Assembly (NCBI RefSeq): GCF_025947285.1
Contig: NZ_CP110008.1
Location: 2,929,001-2,993,000, forward strand
DNA: 64,000 nt
Source: Flavobacterium sp. N2820
GTDB taxonomy: Bacteria; Bacteroidota; Bacteroidia; Flavobacteriales; Flavobacteriaceae
Direction: 5' to 3'
Part shown: positions 45,713 to 54,535 of the stretch, piece by piece
How the letters are laid out: each line of letters begins with the position of its first letter
Position numbering within the stretch: the first letter of the stretch is position 1
Made by a program: the position numbers and the translations under genes
The notes under the pieces: model-generated
The model's database searches: none
What the model saw: only the letters and a program-made list of their open reading frames with translations
Told to the model about the DNA's origin: nothing

Positions 45713-47200
45713 ATGAAAAAAATAAAATTAATATTGCCTTTAATAGCTTTTACGCTATTTTCGTGCGACAATTATTTGGATATAAATGAATCTCCAAACG
45801 ATCCAAATGCTTCTCAAGTTACGCCTAACTTATCTATTTCTGCGGTTCAAACTAGTTCTTACTCAGTTTTAGTACGTAGAATGAATGAATTAGGTAACGT
45901 TTTTATGAATAACTGGGGAGCTAACGTAAATTCATTTACTGGTGGTTATGCTGAAGAATTTGGTATTACTATGAGTAATAATTTTTACGAAGATGTATGG
46001 AATAGTTTATATAGAAATACATATGAGTATACAAATATAATCAATCACCCATCTGCTGATTATGATCATCATAAAGCAATTGCTAAAATTATGAAATCAT
46101 TTTACTTTCAGTATTTAGTAGATATGTATGGTGATATTCCTTACTCTCAAGCTCATTTAGGTGTTAATAATGTTAACCCTGCTTATGATGATGATCAAGC
46201 TATTTATCAAGACTTAATTGTACAATTAGATAGTGCAATTGACATGATTGATAATGCACCAGCTAATACAGTTGCTGTAGGTGGTGAAGACGTAATGTTA
46301 GGTGGTAACATGGATGGCTGGAAGAGATTTGCGAACACTTTAAAATTAAGAATTTTATTGCGTCAATCTACAAAAGCTGAAACTGATGCTACTTTAGCTA
46401 CTTATTTAAATACTGAATTTGCAAATTTAGATTTGAATTTCGTTAACGAAGATATCACAATCAATCCAGGTTATTCAAATGCAAGTGATGTGCAACAAAA
46501 TCCTTGGATGAACTTGATGCAAAATCTTAACGAAGAAACAATTACTTACAGAACGGCTTACAACTTCAGAAGAGCTTCTTCTTACATTGCTGGTAGATTG
46601 AATAATACACCACCAGATCCACGTAGAGGTAGAATTTTTACTTTAATTAGTGGAAATGTTGTAGGTGTAAATCAAGGTGATTCATCTGCTCCTTCTGGAA
46701 CTGCTCCAGCTGATATGTCTAAATTAGGTCCTGGATTAGTTATTAATTCAGCTCAAGATGGATATGTTATGTTATTAGCTGAAAGTTTGTTATTACAAGC
46801 TGAAGCTGTTGAAAGAGGATTTATTCCTGGTGATGCTCAATCTTTATTTGATGCTGCTATTGTTGCATCTATGAACCAATTAGGGGCTACTCCTGGAACT
46901 TACGTTTCAGATGTTAACTTAGTTGACGGTAAAGGTTATGCTGCTAGTGTTAATAAAATTCAAGCTATCATGTATCAAAAATCTATAGCTTTAAATGGAA
47001 TTAATGGTTTAGAGGTTTGGATTGAGTATACACGTACTGGTCTTATTAATAATATTCCAATGCCTTTAAATTCTTCATCTCCAACAAATCAAAAACCATT
47101 ACGTTTAATGTATCCTACATCTGAATTAGCAAGTAATTCTGCTAATGTTCCTGCTCAGTCAGTAAATGATGTATTTACAACAGGCGTTTTCTGGAAATAA
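45713..47200 (+). CDS. SusD/RagB-family nutrient-binding lipoprotein
   Basis: A 495-residue surface lipoprotein with lipobox FSC (Cys18) in MKKIKLILPLIAFTLFSC followed by DNYLDINESPNDPN. Helical SusD-like fold of the SusD_2 subtype, with YFQYLVDMYGDIPYSQA and GWKRFANTLKLRILLRQS as family marks and MYPTSELASNS close to the C-terminus. It forms the lid of the SusC barrel encoded 12 bp upstream. Substrate unknown. Confidence 0.92.
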   Translation: MKKIKLILPLIAFTLFSCDNYLDINESPNDPNASQVTPNLSISAVQTSSYSVLVRRMNELGNVFMNNWGANVNSFTGGYAEEFGITMSNNFYEDVWNSLYRNTYEYTNIINHPSADYDHHKAIAKIMKSFYFQYLVDMYGDIPYSQAHLGVNNVNPAYDDDQAIYQDLIVQLDSAIDMIDNAPANTVAVGGEDVMLGGNMDGWKRFANTLKLRILLRQSTKAETDATLATYLNTEFANLDLNFVNEDITINPGYSNASDVQQNPWMNLMQNLNEETITYRTAYNFRRASSYIAGRLNNTPPDPRRGRIFTLISGNVVGVNQGDSSAPSGTAPADMSKLGPGLVINSAQDGYVMLLAESLLLQAEAVERGFIPGDAQSLFDAAIVASMNQLGATPGTYVSDVNLVDGKGYAASVNKIQAIMYQKSIALNGINGLEVWIEYTRTGLINNIPMPLNSSSPTNQKPLRLMYPTSELASNSANVPAQSVNDVFTTGVFWK

Positions 47201-47226
47201 GAAATAACTTTTAAATTATTTTAAAT

Positions 47227-48060
47227 ATGAAAAAGATTTTATCATTAATGATTGTTATTGCTACAGCTTTTGCTTGTACTGATGACGATATTAGAACAGA
47301 GCAAAATTTAGCTAGCGGTCCTAAAGTTGTTGGTTTTACTCCAAACTTTCAAACTGTTACTTACTTTGCTGACGAAGGTGTAGTTTTAAGAAAATTTCCT
47401 TTAGACTTAATAGGAATGGGTAATGGTCAGTATTCTGATACTGATATTGAAGTTTCTTATGTAATTGATGCTGCAAGTACAGCTACTGATGGTGTAGAGT
47501 TTAACATGGTTGAAACTTCTGGAAAAATTGTTATTCCAGCTGGAGCTTCTTTTGGTGAATTCCCTTTAGAAGTTAATACTGGTCAATTAAATGCTACTGC
47601 TAAAACAGAGTTAATTTTAAATTTAACTACTTCTTCTCCAGGTTCAACTGTAGGTGCTCAATATAGCCAATTGAAAATTATTTTCGTTGGTTGTTTATCT
47701 CAGTTAGCAGGTAACTATCAAAAAGTTACAACTTGGAATAATGGAGCGAATTCTTTTACTAGAACTAATGAAGTATTTACTTTAGTTGATGTAAATAAAT
47801 TTAGAACTCGTTATGTTGGAAACTGGAATATTGGCACTTTTACACCAGAAGGTTATGAATTCGTTGATATTTGTGGAGAAATTACTGTTTTAGATCAAAA
47901 TCTTGGTCAATTCTCTAACGAAGTAAAAGGTGGTGTTGAAGACGATGTTCCAAACGATGGAGAAGTTACAAGTACTACTCAACTTTATACAGTTTATGAT
48001 GTAGTTCCTTATCCAGGATTATCTAATAGAGTTTTCAAAACATTCTACACTAAATTATAA
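47227..48060 (+). CDS. SusCD-associated lipoprotein with Calx-beta-like domain
   Basis: A 277-residue lipoprotein; the lipobox is TAFAC (Cys17) in MKKILSLMIVIATAFAC. Residues ~40-155 look like a beta-sandwich of the Calx-beta/DUF1735 kind (EVSYVIDAASTATDGVEF; IVIPAGASFGEFPLEV). The C-terminal half (LAGNYQKVTTWNNGANSF ... FKTFYTKL) is a lipocalin-like or DUF-type sheet. Third gene of the SusCD operon, 26 bp after susD. Probably surface-exposed and helps bind the imported ligand (inference). Confidence 0.7.
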   Translation: MKKILSLMIVIATAFACTDDDIRTEQNLASGPKVVGFTPNFQTVTYFADEGVVLRKFPLDLIGMGNGQYSDTDIEVSYVIDAASTATDGVEFNMVETSGKIVIPAGASFGEFPLEVNTGQLNATAKTELILNLTTSSPGSTVGAQYSQLKIIFVGCLSQLAGNYQKVTTWNNGANSFTRTNEVFTLVDVNKFRTRYVGNWNIGTFTPEGYEFVDICGEITVLDQNLGQFSNEVKGGVEDDVPNDGEVTSTTQLYTVYDVVPYPGLSNRVFKTFYTKL

Positions 48061-48079
48061 ATTTTAACAAATATTATAT

Positions 48080-49099
48080 ATGAAACTAAGAAATATATAC
48101 AAATTCATGTTTGCTACAGCTTTAGTGACTTCTTTCGTTGCTTGTAGTGATGATGAAGATGCTACAAGTGAAAGAATAGAAAAGTCTGTTGTTACTGCTG
48201 ATTTAACTTCATTTAATCTTAATGAAGGTCAAGATGCTACAATTACTTTAACTATTGACAAACCATTAAACAAAAGATCTGATTTTAAATTAGAATTAGT
48301 TGGTGGTACAGGTGCTTTTAGAGACTATACTGTTGATGGTGATAATAACCCTGATACTGATGAAGAAACTGTTATTGATGATGGTTATGGAATTATTGGT
48401 CACAAAGTTACTTTCCCTGCTTATGCAACTAGTGCTTCATTTACAATTTCAACTTTTATTGACTATTTACCAGAAGGAACAGAGTCTTTAGTATTTAGAT
48501 TATATCCAATGGGTAATTCTACTTCTTTAGTTGACGCTGCTTCAGAAACTATCACAGTTAATTTAGCTAATGTAGTTCTTGATGAAATTCAAGCTGATTT
48601 AACTTGGGCTTCTCGTACTAATGCTCATGGTAATATCGTTGATATTGAATATACTGGTACTGATGAAGATACACATTCATATGCTGACTTTGATTTTGAT
48701 ACATTCATCATCGGACCTGCAAATGATTTAGGAGGTGCTACAGGTAATCACCCAGAATATATTGGTATTGCTTCTACAGCTCCAAATGGTTTTTATGATA
48801 TCTATGTTGACTTATGGGACACTACTTCAGCTGAACCTGCTGTTACTAAACAATTATTCAAACCAATGTTAACTATTAGTAAGCCAGGAGCTTGGGTTCA
48901 TACAATTGACTTAAGTGGAATTTGGTCTTCAGATGATTTAGGTTCTGGAACTGGTCCAGCTGCTGATATTTACGCTGCTTATATTGAAAAAGCAGGTTCA
49001 ACATTCACATTGTATGCTCCAGATAATTCTGTACTTGCAACAGGAAGAGCTGCTATGACACCTAAAAATGTTAAGCCAGTAATTGTTAGAAAAAAATAA
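48080..49099 (+). CDS. SusCD-associated lipoprotein with beta-sandwich domain
   Basis: A 339-residue lipoprotein (lipobox FVAC, about Cys22, then SDDEDATSE). Residues ~40-170 are a Calx-beta-like sandwich (LNEGQDATITLTIDKPLNKR ...; SFTISTFIDYLPEG) with several Asp-rich, perhaps calcium-binding, loops (DGDNNPDTDEET). The C-terminal part (DLTWASRTNAHGNIVDIEY ...) is unrecognised. Last gene of the operon; a terminator follows at 49121-49149. Confidence 0.7.
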   Translation: MKLRNIYKFMFATALVTSFVACSDDEDATSERIEKSVVTADLTSFNLNEGQDATITLTIDKPLNKRSDFKLELVGGTGAFRDYTVDGDNNPDTDEETVIDDGYGIIGHKVTFPAYATSASFTISTFIDYLPEGTESLVFRLYPMGNSTSLVDAASETITVNLANVVLDEIQADLTWASRTNAHGNIVDIEYTGTDEDTHSYADFDFDTFIIGPANDLGGATGNHPEYIGIASTAPNGFYDIYVDLWDTTSAEPAVTKQLFKPMLTISKPGAWVHTIDLSGIWSSDDLGSGTGPAADIYAAYIEKAGSTFTLYAPDNSVLATGRAAMTPKNVKPVIVRKK

Positions 49100-49120
49100 T
49101 TTTTTAATAAAATTATATAA

Positions 49121-49149
49121 AAGAGCTACATTTATGTAGCTCTTTTTTT
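49121..49149 (+). terminator. Terminator of the susCD operon
   Basis: AAGAGCTACA / TGTAGCTCTT (49121-49130 and 49135-49144) with TTTA loop and a T-run. Confidence 0.9.
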
Positions 49150-49165
49150 ATTCCCTATTTTCTTA

Positions 49166-49173
49166 TACATTTG
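49166..49173 (+). promoter_or_regulatory. -7 element of the porin gene
   Basis: TACATTTG, 19 bp before the ATG at 49193, just after the susCD terminator. No TTG at the -33 position. Confidence 0.55.
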
Positions 49174-49192
49174 CAGTTCTTATATATTTCTT

Positions 49193-51088
49193 ATGAAAAA
49201 ATATTTTTTATTCTTTTTACTTTCTTTAAGCATAGGTGTTTTTTCACAAGATGATGGTCTAGATAATACCAAAGGATTAGTTCAAGGAAAAGAAGTAAAA
49301 CCTTCTGTTGAACTTTATAAAATATATACTCTTCAAAAGGATACAACGTATGTTGATACAAGTCTGACTATCAAAAGTGAGTATAATCACAATCTTCTTA
49401 GAAAAGACATTTTTGGATTGATGCCTTTTTCTAATGAAGGACAAACCTATAATACTTTAGACTTTGGTTTAAAACAATATTCAATTTTACCTTCAATTGG
49501 TTTCACAGCAAAACATTTTAATTATTTAGCATCTAATGATGTTAAATATTATTCCGTTCCAACTCCTTTGACAGATTTGTATTTTAAAACGGTAATGGAA
49601 CAAGGACAATCACTCGATGCTTTTTTGACGGTTAATACTAAGCCTAATTTAAATTTTTCTATTGCTTATAAAGGTCTTCGCTCTTTAGGAAAATACGTTA
49701 ATTTATTAACTAGTTCGGGGAATTTTAGATTTACTTCAAGTTATTTCACAAAAGATAAAAGGTATTTTTTAAATGCTCATTTTACTGGTCAAGATATCTC
49801 AAACCAGGAAAATGGTGGAATCATAAATACTGATGACTTTGAAATTAACGAAGGCGATCAGTTTTCTGAACGTGATAGAATTGAAGTTTTTTTCGAAGAC
49901 GCTACTTCATTATTAAAAGGGAATAGATTTTTTATAGATCATTCATTTAAATTAAGTAAAAACAATCCAAACAGTTTAGTTTTTACACACCAATTTAGTC
50001 AAGAATATAAGTTTTTTGAATTTAATCAGGATAACGCAAATACACGATTTGGTTCTTCTTTTTCTAATAAAATCAAAAATAAAACACGTTATAATAATTT
50101 ATATAATAAATTTGGAGTTGCCTACAAGACAAAATCGTATGGTAATTTAGAATTTTTTATTGAAGACAATAATTACAATTATTATTACAGCAGTATAGTT
50201 TTTGATACTTCTGGAAATTTAATTGCGCCAAATTCAATTTCTGATAGAATTAATATGATAGGTGGAAATTATACCTATTTTGCAAATAAACTAGTTGCAA
50301 AGCTTTCAGTTTCTCAATCGGTTAGTGATCAAGGAATTTCAAATATTGAAGCTAATGCAAAATATAAATTTAATGAGGATTTGCAATTCGAGTTCAATTA
50401 TCAAAAATTAAATAGTTTACCTAACTTAAATTATACCTTATATCAAAGTAGTTATGTAGATTATAATTGGTTTAATAGTTTTAAAACAGAAAAATTTAAT
50501 CAAATTACTTTCAATGCCAATTCAAAATGGATTAATTTCTCTGTTCAATATAAAATAATTAACGACCATTTGTATTTTGATAATATCACAAATACGATTG
50601 ATACTTTAACAGTTAAACCTTTTCAATACGATAAAACAATCAACTATTTTTCTGTAAAAGCAAACAAAGAAATTAAATTTTGGAAACTTGCATTAGATAA
50701 TACTCTTTTGTATCAAACTGTTGATCAATCTGAAGATGTGCTTAATGTTCCACAACTAATCACTAGAAATACGCTTTATTTTTCAGATTACGTATTCAAA
50801 AAAGCTATGCTTATTCAAACAGGAGTTACTTTTCAATACTTTACTAACTATTATGCAAACGATTATAATCCTTTAATTGGAGAATTTTATGTGCAAAACG
50901 AGAAAAAAATCGGAGGCTTTCCAATGTTTGACTTTTTTATCAATGCAAGAATTCGTCAAACTAGACTTTTTCTAAAAGCGGAGCATTTTAACTCTTCTTT
51001 TACAGGAAATAATTATTATTCTGCACCAAATTATCCCTATCGCGATTTTATGATTCGTTTTGGTTTAGTGTGGAATTTCTTTAAATAG
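49193..51088 (+). CDS. Putative porin (Porin_10-like outer-membrane barrel)
   Basis: A 631-residue protein with signal peptide MKKYFLFFLLSLSIGVFSQ. Many alternating aromatic/polar strands follow (FGLKQYSILPSIGFTAKHFNY; YFTNYYANDYNPLIGEFYVQ), ending in FMIRFGLVWNFFK with a terminal Phe-Lys as in barrel proteins. The pattern GKYVNLLTSSGNFRFTSSY and overall length match the Bacteroidota 'putative porin' family (Porin_10). Function in the cell is not established. Separated from the SusCD operon by a terminator. Confidence 0.8.
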   Translation: MKKYFLFFLLSLSIGVFSQDDGLDNTKGLVQGKEVKPSVELYKIYTLQKDTTYVDTSLTIKSEYNHNLLRKDIFGLMPFSNEGQTYNTLDFGLKQYSILPSIGFTAKHFNYLASNDVKYYSVPTPLTDLYFKTVMEQGQSLDAFLTVNTKPNLNFSIAYKGLRSLGKYVNLLTSSGNFRFTSSYFTKDKRYFLNAHFTGQDISNQENGGIINTDDFEINEGDQFSERDRIEVFFEDATSLLKGNRFFIDHSFKLSKNNPNSLVFTHQFSQEYKFFEFNQDNANTRFGSSFSNKIKNKTRYNNLYNKFGVAYKTKSYGNLEFFIEDNNYNYYYSSIVFDTSGNLIAPNSISDRINMIGGNYTYFANKLVAKLSVSQSVSDQGISNIEANAKYKFNEDLQFEFNYQKLNSLPNLNYTLYQSSYVDYNWFNSFKTEKFNQITFNANSKWINFSVQYKIINDHLYFDNITNTIDTLTVKPFQYDKTINYFSVKANKEIKFWKLALDNTLLYQTVDQSEDVLNVPQLITRNTLYFSDYVFKKAMLIQTGVTFQYFTNYYANDYNPLIGEFYVQNEKKIGGFPMFDFFINARIRQTRLFLKAEHFNSSFTGNNYYSAPNYPYRDFMIRFGLVWNFFK

Positions 51089-51139
51089 CAATTTATCGTT
51101 AGTGCTGTTTTTGTAATCCATTTTACTACTGTTTACTAT

Positions 51140-51186
51140 ATTTTTTGTTTAAAAAAGAAAGGGCTACCGTTGACATCAGGGTTAGA
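51140..51186. repeat. Putative dispersed intergenic element, third copy
   Basis: A TTTTTTGTTTAAAAAA palindrome-like core followed by AAAGGGCTACCGTTGACATCAGGGTTAG, similar to the 3' parts of the elements at 37069-37099 and 40986-41013. It lies just upstream of a promoter. Confidence 0.5.
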
Positions 51187-51199
51187 AAGACATTCATTT

Positions 51200-51228
51200 T
51201 TGTATTCATAATATTCACACTATCTTTG
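51200..51228 (+). promoter_or_regulatory. Bacteroidetes-type promoter of the CBS-like gene
   Basis: TTG (51200-51202), 18-nt spacer, TATCTTTG (51221-51228); ATG at 51290 leaves a ~55-nt leader. Confidence 0.8.
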
Positions 51229-51289
51229 CAAAAGATTTTGAAAGCATTCTTGTTTTCTAAATTTAAATTTATAAATTCTAATTTTTAAA

Positions 51290-52651
51290 ATGAAATACGC
51301 TAAAAATATATTAGAAACTATTGGAAATACTCCTTTAGTCCAACTAAATAAAGTTACTGCAGAAGTTGATGCACTTGTGTTAGCTAAGGTTGAAACATTT
51401 AATCCAGGAAATTCTGTAAAAGATAGAATGGCCGTAAAAATGATTGAAGATGCAGAAGCAGATGGTCGTTTAAAACCAGGAGGAACAATTATTGAAGGAA
51501 CTTCAGGGAACACTGGAATGGGTTTGGCTTTAGCTGCCATCGTTAAGGGATACAAATGTATTTTTGTAATTTCAGACAAACAATCTAAAGAAAAATCAGA
51601 TATTCTTCGTGCCGTTGGTGCAAAAGTAATTGTTTGTCCAACAGATGTAGAACCAACAGATCCACGTTCGTATTATTCGGTTTCCAAAAAATTAGGTGAA
51701 GAAATTCCAAATTCTTGGTACGTAAATCAATATGATAATCCTAGTAACGCAATCGCACATTACGAACAAACAGGACCAGAAATTTGGGAACAAACGGAAG
51801 GCAAAATTACACATTTCGTGGTAGGTGTTGGAACCGGTGGAACTATTTCTGGTGTTGCTAAATACTTAAAAGAAAAAAATCCAAACATTAAGATTTGGGG
51901 AATTGATACATATGGTTCAGTTTTTAAAAAATACCACGAAACAGGAATTTTTGATGAAAATGAAATTTATTCATACATCACTGAAGGAATTGGTGAAGAT
52001 ATTTTACCTAAAAATGTTGATTTTTCATTAATTGATGGTTTTACAAAAGTTACCGATAAAGACGCAGCCGTTTATACCCGAAAAATAGCTTTAGAAGAAG
52101 GAATTTTTGTTGGAAACTCCGCAGGAGCAGCTGTAAAGGGTTTATTGCAGTTAAAAGAACACTTTAGTCCAGAAGATGTAGTTGTGGTCTTATTTCACGA
52201 TTCTGGAAGTCGTTATGTTGGTAAAATGTTTAATGATGATTGGATGCGCGAAAGAGGTTTCTTAGATGAAGAAATTACAAAAGCTGAAGATTTAATAAAA
52301 GAACACATTGACAAACCATTAGTTGTAGTTCGTACAGAAGAATTAGTTTCGCACGCCATTGAAAGAATGAGAAAATACAAAATTTCTCAAATTCCTGTAA
52401 TCGATGTTAATGGATTTGTTGGATCTGTAGATGAATCAGACTTATTTCAAAGTTTTATTTCAGATAAAAATACAGCTGAACGACCTATTCGAGAAGTAAT
52501 GGGAAAACCATTTCCAATCGTAAAAATTGGGACACCTGTAGAAGATGTTTCTAAACTAATTACTAAAGATAACCAAGCGGTTTTAGTAGATTTAGGAAAT
52601 GGAAAACATCATATTATTACTAAATATGATATTATTGGTTCAATAAAATAA
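51290..52651 (+). CDS. Cystathionine beta-synthase-like PLP enzyme with CBS pair
   Basis: A 453-residue enzyme. The N-terminal ~325 residues are a fold-type II PLP domain (IGNTPLVQL; NPGNSVKDRMAVKMIE with the PLP Lys; EGTSGNTGMG; VGVGTGGTISGVAKYL; GNSAGAAVKG). Residues ~335-453 hold two CBS motifs (SHAIERMRKYKISQIPVID; REVMGKPFPIV ... YDIIGSIK), which usually bind adenosyl ligands and regulate. Domain order matches eukaryotic-type cystathionine beta-synthase without the heme region. It likely makes cystathionine or cysteine from serine or O-acetylserine; the exact substrate is uncertain. Confidence 0.88.
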   Translation: MKYAKNILETIGNTPLVQLNKVTAEVDALVLAKVETFNPGNSVKDRMAVKMIEDAEADGRLKPGGTIIEGTSGNTGMGLALAAIVKGYKCIFVISDKQSKEKSDILRAVGAKVIVCPTDVEPTDPRSYYSVSKKLGEEIPNSWYVNQYDNPSNAIAHYEQTGPEIWEQTEGKITHFVVGVGTGGTISGVAKYLKEKNPNIKIWGIDTYGSVFKKYHETGIFDENEIYSYITEGIGEDILPKNVDFSLIDGFTKVTDKDAAVYTRKIALEEGIFVGNSAGAAVKGLLQLKEHFSPEDVVVVLFHDSGSRYVGKMFNDDWMRERGFLDEEITKAEDLIKEHIDKPLVVVRTEELVSHAIERMRKYKISQIPVIDVNGFVGSVDESDLFQSFISDKNTAERPIREVMGKPFPIVKIGTPVEDVSKLITKDNQAVLVDLGNGKHHIITKYDIIGSIK

Positions 52652-52663
52652 TATTAAATTTAT

Positions 52664-52751
52664 TTAACCGCAAAGAGCGCTAAGAAAATCGCTAAGAACG
52701 CAATAAAAACTTTGCGAACTTTGCTTTAAACCTTGCGAACTTTGCGGTTAA
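52664..52751. repeat. Imperfect inverted-repeat element with AACCGCAAAG ends
   Basis: The ends TTAACCGCAAAG (52664-52675) and CTTTGCGGTTAA (52740-52751) are perfect 12-bp inverted repeats. The interior has degenerate copies (CGCTAAG on the left, CTTTGCGAA on the right). Such elements recur in flavobacterial intergenic DNA. It sits between two convergent genes. Confidence 0.75.
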
Positions 52752-52780
52752 TTTTTGAACAATTTCTGTTATTCCTAAAA

Positions 52781-54469
52781 TTATTCTCCTTGTAAAACGC
52801 CTGAAACATTCCAAGAACTAAAACTTCCGCCTTCGTTTGGACCTTGTGGAATTTTAACTTGTATAGTATGTGTTCCCGCTTTTAAATCTCCTAATTCTAT
52901 ATAAATCGGATTCGTTGCTGTTCCTGGACACCAATTTGAACGACTTAAATCAGAAGATGATAATCCGTCATTAAAATTTCCAGAAGCAGGATTAAATAAA
53001 CGATATCCTCCACAATCTTGTCGCCAAGGAATAAATGAAAACACTTCTTTTCCGTTTAAAATAATGGTGTTTTTCTTTGGAACAAATTCGTCTCCATTTT
53101 CCCAGCCACCATGTCCAGTGGTAATGTAACGCAATTTGGCGTTTTTAATTTCTTTGTCTAAATTGAAAGTAACTTCCAAACCTTTTTCATGATTAAACAT
53201 CGTAGCATATTCCTGACCTGCCATTTCCATAACGTTTGTGGTATTAAATAACGGAATAGAAATATTGGTTTTGTCTAATGAACTCTCGCTTGGATTAATG
53301 GTAATATGCATCGAAATCTTGTGTCCGCCTTTATCATAGTTGCCAATGAATGTACCAACATAAACAGTTTTTCCAGATAAATTGGATTTTAAATCGGTAA
53401 TATCCATTCGATATGGAACCGTTTCGTGCCAAGTTTTGTCTTTCAATTGAATGTAGTTGTATTGCTTAATTCCAAATGGGGTAAAAAAGCGCATTAATTC
53501 AATAATTGGAGCATATTCATTCGTAGCTACAACACCTTGATATTGTTTTCCATTACCGTTTTCATAAATTGGTAACGTTTTACTTCCGTTTTGCAAACCA
53601 TCAAAAAAAGATTGCTTTTTATCTTGGGGAATTACAAAAACCGAACCCGTTCTGTCATAAGCATCACCATTAGATTGTTCAGCTAAATCTAAAAAGACTA
53701 AATCTCCTTTTTTAATTTCTGGAAATGTAATTTTTTTCAAGATAATAGTTCCGTTTGCAAATCGTAAAATGCTGTCGTTTGATTTTGAAGTGTCTGAAAA
53801 ATTTATGATTTCATTTTCAAAAACTTTTATTGTAGTAAAACGACTCTTCCAAACTAAATCTTTATAAGTCAATCCATCTAAAATAGGACTATTAGTAGTG
53901 CTGCTTTGTAAAATTAAAGTTGGACTAACCGATTTTATTTTTTCAATTTTAGTAGCCGAAATCACAAAATTTCCATTACGAACCATTTCCAAAACCAAAC
54001 CAATATTTTGACCTAAAGAAGTTGGAGCGCCTTTAACTTGCAATTCATTCGTGTACCAAAGTTCAATAGTGTTTGAATTGATTATTGTTTTTGCTTTTTG
54101 GCATTTGTATCCTAAAATAGTTTTGGTTTCTGCTAAAAATTCAAAGTTTTGTTTCGCTAAAGAAAGACTATCAACCGAAGTAACAGATTTGTCTTTTTTT
54201 AATTGAGTTACCTGAATAATTTTATTTTCAGAACGATTGATTAGTGACTGTTCAAATGGGTATGCAGCTTTGCCAGAATTCATTTTTTCTGATGAAATTA
54301 GAGTTTCTAATGCATTGGTAAAAACCAAAATCGCATCTTGATTTTCAATAAGCTTTCCGTTTGAACTTTTGATGTAAGTTATTTTTAATCCTTTTGGTGG
54401 TTTTGCGCCAGTTTGTGCTTGAATAAAAACGAAAAGACTTAAAAACGTGAAGGTTAAGATTTTTTTCAT
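52781..54469 (-). CDS. PNGase F-like secreted protein with GLPGLI-like N-terminal domain
   Basis: A 562-residue protein with signal peptide MKKILTFTFLSLFVFIQAQ; the longer frame to 54517 would run through the promoter and is rejected. Residues ~20-200 resemble the GLPGLI family (FLAETKTILGYKCQKA ... IELWYTNEL). Residues ~235-562 resemble the two beta-sandwich domains of peptide-N-glycosidase F: RYITTGHGGWENGDEFVPK, VFSFIPWRQDCGGYRLFNP, SSSDLSRSNWCPGT and HTIQVKIPQGPNEGGSFSSW. PNGase F removes N-glycans from glycoproteins; here the catalytic acids are not certain, so activity is inferred. Exported to the periplasm or outside; no T9SS tail seen. Confidence 0.82.
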   Translation of the reverse strand: MKKILTFTFLSLFVFIQAQTGAKPPKGLKITYIKSSNGKLIENQDAILVFTNALETLISSEKMNSGKAAYPFEQSLINRSENKIIQVTQLKKDKSVTSVDSLSLAKQNFEFLAETKTILGYKCQKAKTIINSNTIELWYTNELQVKGAPTSLGQNIGLVLEMVRNGNFVISATKIEKIKSVSPTLILQSSTTNSPILDGLTYKDLVWKSRFTTIKVFENEIINFSDTSKSNDSILRFANGTIILKKITFPEIKKGDLVFLDLAEQSNGDAYDRTGSVFVIPQDKKQSFFDGLQNGSKTLPIYENGNGKQYQGVVATNEYAPIIELMRFFTPFGIKQYNYIQLKDKTWHETVPYRMDITDLKSNLSGKTVYVGTFIGNYDKGGHKISMHITINPSESSLDKTNISIPLFNTTNVMEMAGQEYATMFNHEKGLEVTFNLDKEIKNAKLRYITTGHGGWENGDEFVPKKNTIILNGKEVFSFIPWRQDCGGYRLFNPASGNFNDGLSSSDLSRSNWCPGTATNPIYIELGDLKAGTHTIQVKIPQGPNEGGSFSSWNVSGVLQGE

Positions 54470-54479
54470 AAAAGTTAAG

Positions 54480-54509
54480 TTGTTCAGCAAATATAATTTT
54501 TTATCTTTG
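54480..54509 (+). promoter_or_regulatory. Promoter of the DUF2851 operon (divergent)
   Basis: TTG (54480-54482), 19-nt spacer, TATCTTTG (54502-54509), ATG at 54536. It overlaps the minus-strand promoter at 54488-54517. Confidence 0.75.
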
Positions 54510-54517
54510 TTTTTCAA
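54488..54517 (-). promoter_or_regulatory. Promoter of the PNGase F-like gene (divergent)
   Basis: On the minus strand: TTG (54515-54517), 19-nt spacer, TATATTTG (54488-54495), ATG at 54469. Confidence 0.75.
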
Positions 54518-54535
54518 TTATATACGCCATACAGA

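Noticed and set aside
51229..51289. Riboswitch before the CBS-like gene
   Set aside because: The leader is only ~55 nt of AT-rich DNA without stem pairs or known SAM or cobalamin motifs.
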